DNA of 61,896 nucleotides. Origin: Mucilaginibacter sp. L196. Its GTDB lineage: Bacteria > Bacteroidota > Bacteroidia > Sphingobacteriales > Sphingobacteriaceae. The position numbers were made by a program, and so were the translations under genes. The notes under the pieces are model-generated. The model saw only the letters and a program-made list of their open reading frames with translations. It was not told where the DNA came from and did no database searches. This document shows positions 42,754 through 51,195 of the stretch, one piece after another; the stretch's first letter is position 1, and the number at the start of each line of letters is the position of its first letter. The stretch covers positions 1 through 61,896 of the forward strand of contig NZ_LMUO01000003.1 in NCBI RefSeq assembly GCF_009765905.1, written 5' to 3'.

Positions 42754-42761
42754 CAAAGGTA
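42754..42761 (-). promoter_or_regulatory. -7 promoter box TACCTTTG of the transglycosylase gene
   Basis: Exact TAnnTTTG on the minus strand, 27 bp before ATG 42726. It decides the start by ruling out the overlapping in-frame TTG. Confidence 0.55.
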
Positions 42762-42903
42762 AGGATATTAATCAGATTATCAAATACTTACCAAAACCTT
42801 AGTGTTTTAGGGCCGTCAAAAAGCGCCCAAAATCGTTGTTTAAAGCCTTTAAACGTAGATTCTGATCATCAACAAAAAAATAAAATTATTGTTTAAAAAA
42901 CCG

Positions 42904-42911
42904 TAACTTTG
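42904..42911 (+). promoter_or_regulatory. -7 promoter box TAACTTTG of the pseudouridine synthase gene
   Basis: Exact TAnnTTTG 34 bp before the ATG. No -33 at standard spacing. Confidence 0.5.
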
Positions 42912-42945
42912 ACCCTCACGCTGCGAAAGCGCTAAACAAAAAATT

Positions 42946-44469
42946 ATGGCATTTAAGAGACCACCTACCGGCCGCGACAGCGCTCCGGGCAGATCATCAA
43001 ACAGGACAAATAAGTCCGATGACAGGCCAAAAAGACCCGCCTCAAAAGGCAAATCATCAGGTTCCGACAAAACAGATTGGAACAAACCCCCTAAAAAAGA
43101 AAGCGCATCAGAACGCCCGGGCGAAAGAAGAAGAACAGCAGGCAGCAGGCCTAGTGCAGGCAAAAATGAAGGCGGCGATTTTAAAAGCAGCTTTACCGGC
43201 GGCGAGAAAAAAGCATACGCTCCACGCAAACCATATTCAGGCAGGCCAAGCGATGGCGGTGATGACAGGAAAGCACCCGGACGCAGTAAACCTTATTCAG
43301 GCAGGGTAAGTTCAGCAGATAGCAGCAGCGACCGTCCAAAAAGAAGTTTTGGTGGCGATGAAGGCGGCGAAAAGAAATCATACTCAGCACCACGCAATAA
43401 ATCATATTCAGGAAGAGCAGGTTCATCAGACGACCGTCCGAAAAGAAGTTCTGGCGGCGATGCAACCGGCGACAAAAAACCGTTCTCTTCTCCACGCAAA
43501 AAATCTTACTCAGGTAGGCCAACAGGAGATAGTGAAGGTGGTGAAAGAAAAACAGGTACAGAAGGTGCAAGATCAGGCGAGCGTAAATTCGCGCCAAAGT
43601 CTTCAACCGGTGGTACTTTCAAAAAACGCGAAGGCGCAACAAGCGAACCTTTCCGCAAATCACCAAAATCATCATATAATAAAATAACTCCGGATAGGGA
43701 CGCGCCTGCTAAAACCATGCGTAGCCGTAAAGAAAAACCAAAAGACGATTCAGGTCTTATTCGGTTAAATCGTTATATAGCTAACGCAGGTATCTGCTCT
43801 CGCCGTAAGGCTGATGAACTAATCGAAGCAGGTGTAGTTTCAGTAAATGGTATCGTTATAAACGAATTAGGTCATAAAATTGACCCGATAAAAGATGAGA
43901 TCCGTTACAATGGCGAGCTGTTGAAACGTGAGAAAATGGTTTATGTATTGTTAAATAAACCAAAGGATTACATCACCACAACAGAAGACCCGCAGGAACG
44001 CCGTACCGTAATGCATTTGGTTGAAAAAGCCAGCAGGGAACGTATTTATCCTATCGGCCGTTTAGACAGGAACACCACTGGTTTATTATTAATGACCAAT
44101 GATGGTGATCTTGCTGATAAACTTTCGCATCCACGCAGTAACATTACAAAATTATATCAGGTTGAACTGAACAAAAGTTTAGCCCAGGGCGATATGAACA
44201 AGATCCAATACGGTTTGGAGTTGGAAGATGGTGTAATTAAACCGGATTCTATTTCATACGTAACAGGTGGTTCAAAAAGAGAAATTGGTATCCAGATTCA
44301 CAGCGGCAAAAACCGTATTGTACGCCGTATATTTGAGCACTTAGGTTACGAGGTAGTAAAGCTTGACCGTGTAATTTATGCAGGTCTTACTAAAAAAGAC
44401 CTAACCCGTGGTCGCTGGCGTTACCTTGATGAAAAAGAGATAATCCAATTGAAACATCTGATTAAATAA
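42946..44469 (+). CDS. rluB: RluB/RsuA-family pseudouridine synthase with long repetitive basic N-terminus
   Basis: 507 residues. The catalytic part begins near residue 265 with an S4 RNA-binding domain (GLIRLNRYIANAGICSRRKADELIEAG), then the RsuA-type core with the catalytic Asp374 in PIGRLDRNTTGLLL and a C-terminal GKNRIVRRIFEHLGYEVVKLDRV. The first 260 residues are low complexity, rich in Arg, Lys, Gly and Ser, with repeated KPYSGR/KSYSGR and DRPKRS-GGD units: a disordered RNA-binding tail. It modifies 23S rRNA (U2605 in E. coli) by homology. A shorter, repetitive basic tail occurs in other Bacteroidota; this one is long. Assignment to RluB rather than RluF is probable. Confidence 0.9.
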   Translation: MAFKRPPTGRDSAPGRSSNRTNKSDDRPKRPASKGKSSGSDKTDWNKPPKKESASERPGERRRTAGSRPSAGKNEGGDFKSSFTGGEKKAYAPRKPYSGRPSDGGDDRKAPGRSKPYSGRVSSADSSSDRPKRSFGGDEGGEKKSYSAPRNKSYSGRAGSSDDRPKRSSGGDATGDKKPFSSPRKKSYSGRPTGDSEGGERKTGTEGARSGERKFAPKSSTGGTFKKREGATSEPFRKSPKSSYNKITPDRDAPAKTMRSRKEKPKDDSGLIRLNRYIANAGICSRRKADELIEAGVVSVNGIVINELGHKIDPIKDEIRYNGELLKREKMVYVLLNKPKDYITTTEDPQERRTVMHLVEKASRERIYPIGRLDRNTTGLLLMTNDGDLADKLSHPRSNITKLYQVELNKSLAQGDMNKIQYGLELEDGVIKPDSISYVTGGSKREIGIQIHSGKNRIVRRIFEHLGYEVVKLDRVIYAGLTKKDLTRGRWRYLDEKEIIQLKHLIK

Positions 44470-44530
44470 TTTTTTCAGTCAATACCTGATCGTCGTTAGG
44501 CATTGACGGTATAACCTTGCTTGCGATTTG

Positions 44531-44663
44531 ACTCACCCGATCGTCGCTGCGCGGAAAGAGGGAAAGGAAAATAAAACGTTAGTAAAATCAATTTAAAACT
44601 CATTTCCCTCTTTCCGCCAAAGGCGAAGAGAGGGCCGACCAGCGCAGCGTAGTCGGGGTGAGT
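44531..44663. repeat. 133-bp inverted repeat of the ACTCACCCCGAC family
   Basis: ACTCACCCGATCGTCGCTGCGC at the left and GCGCAGCGTAGTCGGGGTGAGT at the right are near complements, with inner TTCC-CTCTTTCC and GGAAAGAGGGAAA arms. The right end equals that of 22989-23056. It is the first of three structures in the 418-bp gap between the pseudouridine synthase and lactonase genes. Confidence 0.8.
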
Positions 44664-44698
44664 TAACTGTGCGGCTTGGCATTTGCACTAATATCGCT

Positions 44699-44762
44699 CA
44701 TACCCGTTGCCTGTGTCCCCACAGGCAATTAGCTGTTTGTGAGGACACAAACAGCGGGTATA
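44699..44762. repeat. Three-way-junction palindromic element
   Basis: Outer stem ATACCCG (44700-44706) pairs with CGGGTAT (44755-44761). Inside are two perfect hairpins: TTGCCTGTG-tccc-CACAGGCAA (44707-44728) and CTGTTTGTG-agga-CACAAACAG (44733-44754), separated by TTAG. No gene lies in it. Such paired-hairpin elements occur in mobile REP-type repeats; the class here is not identified. Confidence 0.75.
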
Positions 44763-44794
44763 GATCAAATAATTCCAAGATATATTTAACGTTG

Positions 44795-44840
44795 AAAGTT
44801 CAGTTTAAAAGCATTGCATGCTTTTAAACTGAACTTTTTT
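44795..44840. terminator. Strong terminator hairpin
   Basis: A 19-bp perfect stem (AAAGTTCAGTTTAAAAGCA and complement) with loop TTGCA, followed by TTTTTT. It should terminate the rightward pseudouridine synthase transcript through the repeat region and insulate the lactonase gene. The overlapping A-run may let it act in both directions. Confidence 0.85.
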
Positions 44841-44887
44841 GCTTTTAGCGCCTAATTACTAACTTGCGCCTCATAAATCCAATCTCC

Positions 44888-46021
44888 ATGAAAAAATTAT
44901 TGCTGATTATCGCTTTGCTATCTCCTGCGTTAACTTTCGCGCAGCATAAAAAACCTCTTCCTTCAACTTTCAATCTGGTCATAGGCACCTATACCACCGG
45001 CGCAAGCAAAGGCATTTATGTTTATCGCTTTTATGAAGATAAAGGCAGGGTGGCTTATTTAAATGAGATTGATGATGTTACCAATCCATCATACGTAACC
45101 ACATCGGCAGATAATAAGTTTTTATACGCCGTTAATGAAGGCCCGCAGGGTGGCGTAAGCTCATTTACTTTTGATGGTAAAACAGGCAAAATGGTATTTA
45201 TCAATAAACGGCCAACCCAGGGCGCTGATCCATGTTATATTCTTGAAGATAAAGAGCAACGTAATATTTTTATTGCTAATTATACCAGCGGCAGCTTGGC
45301 GGTTTTCCCAATTAATAAAGATGGTTCTATTGCTCCTCTATCGCAACTAATTCAGGACTCAGGCAGCAGTGTTGTTAAAGACAGGCAGGAGGGGCCGCAT
45401 GTGCATAACGCGATATTAACAAATAATGAGAAATATCTGCTATATACCGATTTGGGTACCGACAAAGTAAACATCATGCGTTATAAAGCATCTAAAACCC
45501 CACCACTTACACCATCCGACCCTGCTTCGATAAGTGTTGCGGCTGGTAATGGCCCGCGCCACCTGGTTTTTTCTGAGGGTGATAAATATTTATACCTGAT
45601 ACAGGAAATAGGTGGCTTTATCAATACATACTCGTATGATAACGGCAACCTGAAGCAAATACAATCAGTAAGCATGCTTACGCCTGAGATGAAAGGCAAT
45701 ATCGGCTCGGCCGCTATTAAAATCTCTCCTGATGGTAAGTTCCTGTATGCGTCAAACCGTGGCAATGCCAATGATATTGTACAATATGCCATCGACCCGA
45801 ATAATGGCACGCTGACTTTTGTATCACGCACCTCATCATTAGGTAAAGGCCCACGCGATTTCGCGATAGACCCAAGCGGCAAATTCTTAGTGGTAGCCAA
45901 CCAAAACAGCGACAGCGTATTGGTTTATCGCCTTGACCCGACAACCGGCAAACCAGGCACAATTGTTACCCGTTTACAGGTTGGCAATCCGGTTTGTTTA
46001 AAGTTTGTTCCGGCGGAATAA
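44888..46021 (+). CDS. Exported lactonase, 6-phosphogluconolactonase-like beta-propeller
   Basis: 377 residues from ATG 44888 (an earlier Met at 44864 would put eight polar residues before the signal peptide). A signal peptide (LLLIIALLSPALTFAQ) is followed by a seven-bladed propeller of the YbhE/lactonase family: IGTYTTGASKGIYVYRF, GPQGGVSSFTFD, GPHVHNAILTNNEKYLLYTDLG, NGPRHLVFSEGDKYLYLIQE and GKGPRDFAIDPSGKFLVVANQ. E. coli Pgl is cytoplasmic; an exported paralogue more likely acts on other lactones or sugar acids. Confidence 0.88.
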   Translation: MKKLLLIIALLSPALTFAQHKKPLPSTFNLVIGTYTTGASKGIYVYRFYEDKGRVAYLNEIDDVTNPSYVTTSADNKFLYAVNEGPQGGVSSFTFDGKTGKMVFINKRPTQGADPCYILEDKEQRNIFIANYTSGSLAVFPINKDGSIAPLSQLIQDSGSSVVKDRQEGPHVHNAILTNNEKYLLYTDLGTDKVNIMRYKASKTPPLTPSDPASISVAAGNGPRHLVFSEGDKYLYLIQEIGGFINTYSYDNGNLKQIQSVSMLTPEMKGNIGSAAIKISPDGKFLYASNRGNANDIVQYAIDPNNGTLTFVSRTSSLGKGPRDFAIDPSGKFLVVANQNSDSVLVYRLDPTTGKPGTIVTRLQVGNPVCLKFVPAE

Positions 46022-46189
46022 AATGATAATAATTTATAGTAAAATGCACCCATTCTGTCACCACAAAATCACATCAAAAATATTACACAATACATTAAAC
46101 TTTTTGTTCTACTTTTAGTCAAACATTTATAATAGGGTTTTTATACTTTATATGTTAAATGTTAGTTTAATAAATGTTTAATTTTTATT

Positions 46190-46993
46190 ATGAAAAGGTT
46201 ATATAAATACGTATCCGGTTTAGCTTTAGCCGGGATACTTTCGGTAGCAGTTGTTGCAACTGCAAGTGCACAACGTGGCGGCGGTTCCCACGGCGGCGGC
46301 GGTGGGGGCGGTGGCTTCCATGGTGGTGGGGGTGGTGTTAGCAGCGGCGGTTTTCGCAGCTCTTCATACGCAAGCGCATACCGCGGTGGCGTTGGTACTC
46401 GTGCGGCGGGGTTCCGTGGCGCAGGTTATAACCGTGGCGGTTTTTACAGGCCCGGCTTTGGCTATTATGGCTATCCGCATCTTGGCTTTTATTTAGGTGT
46501 ATTGCCTTTTGGCTATTACCCATTTTATTGGGGTGATGCTTTGTACTACTATTATGGTGGCGTATTTTACAGCCCATATGATGGTGGTGGCTACCAGGTT
46601 ACTGTTCCACCGGTTGGCGCGGCTATTCCAAGCTTGCCACAGGGTGCAAAATCTATCATGATTGATGGACAGCAGTTCTATGAATTGAACGGTGTGTATT
46701 ACAAAGCTGTTATTAACGATCAGCAAAAAACTGTTTACGTTGTTGCAGGCCGCGATGGTGTGTTAAATACCGATGGCAGTACTGCTGCTGATGGCAGCGA
46801 AGTTGCAGCACCGCAAGTTGGTGATATTGTAAATGAATTGCCTGACGGTTGCCACAAAGTGACCTTAAACGGTAAGAAATACTACGTATCGCCAAATGAT
46901 ATATACTACCAGGCTTATACCGACCAAAACGGAAACGAAGGTTACCGTATTGCCAGCGTACCTGACAATAACGACCAGGACCAGGATAACTAA
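46190..46993 (+). CDS. DUF6515 family Gly/Tyr-rich exported protein
   Basis: 267 residues: signal peptide (cleavage after ATASAQ), a stretch of Gly/His/Ser repeats (about 28-85, GGGGGGGGFHGGGGG), a Tyr/Gly/Pro-rich hydrophobic region (86-140) and two related C-terminal modules (SIMIDGQQFYELNGVYYKAV and HKVTLNGKKYYVSPNDIYYQAY). This is the DUF6515 pattern. Function unknown; such proteins are probably outer-surface or periplasmic. Own transcript, ended by a strong hairpin. It has a Cys (DGCHK) in the second module. Confidence 0.85.
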   Translation: MKRLYKYVSGLALAGILSVAVVATASAQRGGGSHGGGGGGGGFHGGGGGVSSGGFRSSSYASAYRGGVGTRAAGFRGAGYNRGGFYRPGFGYYGYPHLGFYLGVLPFGYYPFYWGDALYYYYGGVFYSPYDGGGYQVTVPPVGAAIPSLPQGAKSIMIDGQQFYELNGVYYKAVINDQQKTVYVVAGRDGVLNTDGSTAADGSEVAAPQVGDIVNELPDGCHKVTLNGKKYYVSPNDIYYQAYTDQNGNEGYRIASVPDNNDQDQDN

Positions 46994-47017
46994 TCCATTC
47001 CGGGGTATCCATCTATA

Positions 47018-47070
47018 AAAAATCTGCAAGAACAGGCTTAAAGCTTTGTTTTTGCAGATTTTTATTTTTT
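47018..47070 (+). terminator. Intrinsic terminator after the DUF6515 gene
   Basis: AAAAATCTGCAA and TTGCAGATTTTT arms (12 bp) with a 22-nt loop, then ATTTTTT. Confidence 0.85.
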
Positions 47071-47157
47071 ATGCGATTTTTTTTAATTAAAATTATACTC
47101 TTAATGGTTTACGGGCCAATTAATTACACATTAAACCTTGCTGAATAATTAATTTAA

Positions 47158-48324
47158 ATGTCTTTTCGCAAAAAACGTTCGCTTTCCCAGGTAACCAATA
47201 TTAAAAATCATAACCCGAATGACGAAGCCCTAAAAAAGTCGGAAGCTAACCTGCGTACCATTTTTGATAATACTGATTCCGCTTACATTTTATTTGATAC
47301 CAATCTCCAGATCCTTTCATTTAATTTATTGGCCCAAAAGTTCTCTGAGGGATATAATAAAAAAACACTACGTATTGGCAGGTATATCAATGAGTACTTT
47401 TCGGCAGAAAGATGGCTCGTGATATTAGAGGTACTTGAAAAGCTAGCCGCCGGAGAAACCATTAGTTATGAATTAAGTGTTATAGATGACAGCGGAACTA
47501 CCAATTGGCACCACGTACGCTGGCTAAACGTTAAAAATAACGACAATAAAAACTGGGGATACATTTTAACGAACAAGGATATTACCGAAATCAAAACAGC
47601 AACACTGGAGCGTGAACGTATAACCAATGATTTAACGCAGCATAATCGTGACCTGGAACAATTTACCTACATTATATCCCATAACCTGCGTGCGCCTGTT
47701 GCCAACATATTAGGGTTAACCAATATTTTAAAGGACCACGGCCAGGGTATGGACGAGGAAACGCAACAAGAAGTGATTGACCGCATATTTACTTCAACCA
47801 AAAATATTGATACTACAATAAAGGATCTGAACCAAATACTACAAACCCGCAAACCAGTAGGTAGCAAAAAGGAAAGAGTAGATTTTGAGGCGATGGTTGA
47901 TGCAGTTAAAACAAGCCTCCGCAACATTATAGCGTTAGAGAAAGTAAAGATCAACTGCGATTTTACCCCGGTAGATTCCATGTTTACTACACGCAGCTAT
48001 TTGTACAGTATTTTTTACAACCTCACTTCCAATAGTATTAAATACCGCAAAGCGGATATTCCTCCTATTATCAACATAACCAGTCAAAAAATAGACGATA
48101 TTATAGAGTTACGCTTTAAAGACAACGGCAAAGGCATCGATCTGGATAAAAACGCCGAAGATGTTTTCGGTTTATACAAACGCTTTGATACCTCTGTAGA
48201 GGGCAAAGGTATGGGCTTATTTATGGTTAAAACACAAGTTGCGGCGCTCGGTGGCTCCATACATCTTGAAAGCAAACTTGGCGAGGGTACTGAATTCATA
48301 TTGCAATTCAATCAGCCCGCCTAG
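47158..48324 (+). CDS. PAS-domain sensor histidine kinase (soluble)
   Basis: 388 residues, no transmembrane segment. PAS domain at about 25-155 (LRTIFDNTDSAYILFDTNLQILSFN), H-box SHNLRAPVANILGLTN near residue 180, and a HATPase domain with FYNLTSNSIKYR, KDNGKGIDLD and GMGLFMVKTQVAALGG. Paralogue of the kinase at 1860-2963. No response regulator is adjacent. The N-terminus is Lys/Arg-rich (MSFRKKRS). Signal and partner unknown. Confidence 0.9.
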   Translation: MSFRKKRSLSQVTNIKNHNPNDEALKKSEANLRTIFDNTDSAYILFDTNLQILSFNLLAQKFSEGYNKKTLRIGRYINEYFSAERWLVILEVLEKLAAGETISYELSVIDDSGTTNWHHVRWLNVKNNDNKNWGYILTNKDITEIKTATLERERITNDLTQHNRDLEQFTYIISHNLRAPVANILGLTNILKDHGQGMDEETQQEVIDRIFTSTKNIDTTIKDLNQILQTRKPVGSKKERVDFEAMVDAVKTSLRNIIALEKVKINCDFTPVDSMFTTRSYLYSIFYNLTSNSIKYRKADIPPIINITSQKIDDIIELRFKDNGKGIDLDKNAEDVFGLYKRFDTSVEGKGMGLFMVKTQVAALGGSIHLESKLGEGTEFILQFNQPA

Positions 48325-48522
48325 TTTATTTTTGTACTAAAAACGGTGCAACTAATCGTAATCAGGTAAATATCTTTCGTTTTCTGAACCGCAAAACTTT
48401 CCTTAACCGCAAAAAAATGTTGCTACAGTAGCTAATCACTGCTTTATACGGCATTGGTAATCTATTATATGCGTTTGGCATTCGCTTTGCAATTGTGTGT
48501 ACACAATATCCACCCACAAAAA

Positions 48523-49197
48523 ATGAATGCTCATAAAATTAAACCTGCTGTATTTGGTATAGCTATAATAATGCTTGGTATTATGGCTAGCAGTTGCGGC
48601 TCGTTTAACCGAACGCAGCGTGGTGCATCAATAGGTGCCGGCGCGGGCGCAACTGTAGGTGCCGTAATTGGCAAAACTGCCGGCAACGTTGCGCTAGGCG
48701 CTATCATTGGCGGCGCGGTGGGAGGCACAGCAGGTGCATACATAGCCCATAAAATAAACCAGGTTGATTATTTAGATAAGCCTATCCCCGGTGCAAGAAT
48801 TGTTCACAGGGGCGATACCACATTTGTAAAGTTTGCTAACGCGATAATTTTTGACCAGGGTAGTACCGACCTTAAACCGAATGCCCAGGCTGATATTAAA
48901 AATTTAGCCGATGCCTTGCAAGCTAATCCGCAAACCAATATCGCGATTATAGGCCATACTGATAGTTTAGGCACTTCGGAGTATAATATGGATCTTTCTG
49001 TAAAAAGAGCGCAGTCGGTAAAATCAGCATTAGTTAGCGATGGCATCAATGATACACGCTTAACTGCTATTGGCAAAGGTTCAGCACAGCCGGATGCGGA
49101 TAACAAAACAGCCGAAGGGCGGGCTAAAAATCGCCGGGTGGTTATTATTATTACCAATAGCGAACTAAAGGAACGTGCCGCTAAAAATAGCCAATAA
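48523..49197 (+). CDS. OmpA-family lipoprotein with glycine zipper
   Basis: 224 residues from ATG 48523 (earlier starts lack a signal peptide). The lipobox is IMASSC. A glycine-zipper segment (GAGAGATVGAVIGKTAGNVALGAIIGGAVGGTAGAYI) is followed by an OmpA C-terminal peptidoglycan-binding domain (IIGHTDSLGTSEYNMDLSVKRAQSVKSAL, GRAKNRRVVI). This YiaD-type architecture anchors the outer membrane to the wall. A small palindrome ATTGTGT-GT-ACACAAT lies 10-30 bp upstream of the start (near 48492-48507) and could be regulatory. Confidence 0.9.
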   Translation: MNAHKIKPAVFGIAIIMLGIMASSCGSFNRTQRGASIGAGAGATVGAVIGKTAGNVALGAIIGGAVGGTAGAYIAHKINQVDYLDKPIPGARIVHRGDTTFVKFANAIIFDQGSTDLKPNAQADIKNLADALQANPQTNIAIIGHTDSLGTSEYNMDLSVKRAQSVKSALVSDGINDTRLTAIGKGSAQPDADNKTAEGRAKNRRVVIIITNSELKERAAKNSQ

Positions 49198-49209
49198 AGT
49201 AAAAACTAT

Positions 49210-49236
49210 CGTAATTACGAGGCACGAAGCAATGAC
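49210..49236. repeat. Decayed half copy of the GTCATTGCGAGG element
   Basis: CGTAATTACGAGGCACGAAGCAATGA matches the arm at 22775-22800 with a few changes. It has no facing partner. It begins 12 bp after the OmpA-lipoprotein stop. Confidence 0.55.
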
Positions 49237-49320
49237 GCTTTGTTTCTGCGTTTGTACAAAAAATATTGAATCATTTCTTAACAGCTTCTTGGTTTAACAG
49301 TGGGTTTTATTCTTTATGAC

Positions 49321-49351
49321 TTGTAATCAACACGTTTATGCGTTAGCTTTG
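49321..49351 (+). promoter_or_regulatory. Promoter TTG-N20-TAGCTTTG for the HYC_CC_PP/barrel pair
   Basis: TTG at 49321-49323, a 20-bp spacer and TAGCTTTG at 49344-49351. The ATG follows 4 bp after the box, implying a leaderless mRNA. Confidence 0.6.
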
Positions 49352-49355
49352 TTGT

Positions 49356-49745
49356 ATGGTAAAAAAATCAGGCGCTTTATTGTTAACCATGCTGTATGTA
49401 ATTACAGTAATTGGTTTCGCGCTTAATTTGCACTACTGCGGCAAGGTAATTACCGATGTTAAGATTAATGCCCCTTTACATGGTTGCATTAAAAGCCCTA
49501 TGGCATCGAAAATGAAATGCTGCACACAAAAGCATTTTGATATTAAAATTAAAGATGCACATGAAAATGGCGCAGCATCAATTTTAGCAAAAGTCTTTGC
49601 TTTTCAATTACCGGTTGCCTTATTTACCCATCTTGCATTCATTGCCCACCCCGCATTATTTCAAAAATCCTTTTACGAAGCACCACCCGAACCCGGGCAA
49701 TACAGCGTAGCTGTCTTTGTAAAGAACTGCACTTTCCGTATTTGA
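49356..49745 (+). CDS. HYC_CC_PP family protein
   Basis: 129 residues. The three motifs that name the family are seen in order: LHYCG (His26-Tyr-Cys28), KCC (Cys55-Cys56) and APPEP (about residue 110). An N-terminal hydrophobic segment (about 8-25) works as signal peptide or anchor. Small Cys/His proteins of this family are found beside copper-related outer membrane proteins in Bacteroidota, which is what follows here 81 bp downstream. Metal binding and periplasmic location are inference. Confidence 0.85.
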   Translation: MVKKSGALLLTMLYVITVIGFALNLHYCGKVITDVKINAPLHGCIKSPMASKMKCCTQKHFDIKIKDAHENGAASILAKVFAFQLPVALFTHLAFIAHPALFQKSFYEAPPEPGQYSVAVFVKNCTFRI

Positions 49746-49826
49746 TCAGTTAGTCGTATTTCCACATTTATCGCGGTAAATCTTACCGCCTGTTTATTTA
49801 TTTTTAATTTTTTTTAAGCAGAAGAT

Positions 49827-51188
49827 ATGAGAACATATTTTTTATTAATGCTAACATTGGTTGCCTATTCTTCCTTCGCGCAGCAGCCCATGAAGATGGA
49901 TACCACTAAAAAGAAACCATCATCAACCATGGATATGGATGGGATGGATATGGGCGATATGAAAATGGATAATTCCAAACCCATGACGATGAACAGCCAG
50001 TATTCGCTGGATATTCCCATGAACCGTGATGGTTCGGGCACATCTTGGGTACCGGACGAAACCCCTATGTATGCCTACATGATCCCGGCTAACGGTTGGA
50101 TGACTATGATACACGGCAGCTTTTTTGCCCGCTATGACAATCAGGATCTATTTAAAAAAGGATCGCGTGGCGGCAAACAGTTTGACGTACCCGATTGGAT
50201 GATGGCGATGACCCAACATAAAGTTGGCAGCGGCGGTTTATTCTCTGTAAACACCATGTTCTCGTTTGATCCGTTTTTGGTTGGGCCGGGCGGCTACCCG
50301 CTGCTTTACCAAACAGGTGAATCATACAAAGGGAAAAAACTGGTAGACACACAGCACCCGCATGATCTGTTTGCCGAACTAAGTGTAAACTACACGCAAA
50401 AGATAGCCAAGGATGCAGATCTTTCGTTTTCCTTCGGTGATCCGGGCGAGCCAGCTTTAGGTCCACCGGTATTTATGCACCGTTTATCAGCCATGAATGA
50501 TCCGGATGCTCCGCTGGGACACCATTATCAGGATGCTTCCCATATCACTTTTGGTGTGGCTACTTTGGGTTTGAGGATAAGCAATGTAAAACTGGAAGGA
50601 TCGATATTTACAGGCCGGGAACCAGATGAGTTTCGCTATAATTTTGATCCGATGCGATTTGATTCCTATTCTGTTCGCCTGTCCTATAACCCATCAAAAG
50701 AATGGGCGCTACAGGTTTCAAATGGCTGGATAAAAAGTCCGGAAGCACTTGAGCCGTTGCAGAATGTGATCCGCTCTACTGCATCAGTCATCCACACTAA
50801 AATGCTGAATGAGGATAGCTACATAGCCACTACATTAGTTTACGGACAAAACCATTATTCCGACAATCAAAAAACACTTCCTTCAGTATTACTGGAAAAC
50901 AGTTTCCAGTGGCACAAAGTAGCGATTTATGACCGTTACGAATATGTATCCAAAGATGCCGATGAGCTGGATTTAACGGGCGAGTTTCCGGCAAATCCAA
51001 ATTTTAATATTAACGCCATCACATTAGGTGTTAACCGCATCTTCAGTACATTTAAGCAAACCAACATAACCGGTGGCGTACAAGCAACCGCCAATATATC
51101 GCCAACAGCATTGCATTCGCTTTACGGCAGCGCACCAATTGGGTTTGAGGTATATATCAGGATAACACCTGCTTTATTGAAGATGTAA
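49827..51188 (+). CDS. Met-rich outer-membrane barrel protein, probable copper handling
   Basis: 453 residues with a signal peptide (cleavage after SSFAQQ). The N-terminal tail (about 23-60) is very Met/Asp-rich, with a run like MDMDGMDMGDMKMD that resembles Cu(I)-binding Met clusters of CopB/PcoB-type proteins. The rest is a predicted outer membrane barrel with alternating strands (WMTMIHGSFFARYD, DLFAELSVNYTQK, VEVYIRI-like end) and a conserved HPHD. I do not recognise an exact family. The neighbouring HYC_CC_PP gene suggests a copper or similar metal role. It ends next to a 27-bp-arm inverted repeat. Confidence 0.8.
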   Translation: MRTYFLLMLTLVAYSSFAQQPMKMDTTKKKPSSTMDMDGMDMGDMKMDNSKPMTMNSQYSLDIPMNRDGSGTSWVPDETPMYAYMIPANGWMTMIHGSFFARYDNQDLFKKGSRGGKQFDVPDWMMAMTQHKVGSGGLFSVNTMFSFDPFLVGPGGYPLLYQTGESYKGKKLVDTQHPHDLFAELSVNYTQKIAKDADLSFSFGDPGEPALGPPVFMHRLSAMNDPDAPLGHHYQDASHITFGVATLGLRISNVKLEGSIFTGREPDEFRYNFDPMRFDSYSVRLSYNPSKEWALQVSNGWIKSPEALEPLQNVIRSTASVIHTKMLNEDSYIATTLVYGQNHYSDNQKTLPSVLLENSFQWHKVAIYDRYEYVSKDADELDLTGEFPANPNFNINAITLGVNRIFSTFKQTNITGGVQATANISPTALHSLYGSAPIGFEVYIRITPALLKM

Positions 51189-51195
51189 TTAGTCT

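Noticed and set aside
43019..43718. Several long open frames on both strands over the rluB N-terminal region
   Set aside because: They arise from the repetitive, stop-poor coding for Arg/Lys/Ser/Gly; the S4 and catalytic domains fix the real frame.
50152..50466. A 104-codon frame antisense to the Met-rich barrel gene
   Set aside because: Lies wholly within the barrel gene, has no start context and no family resemblance.
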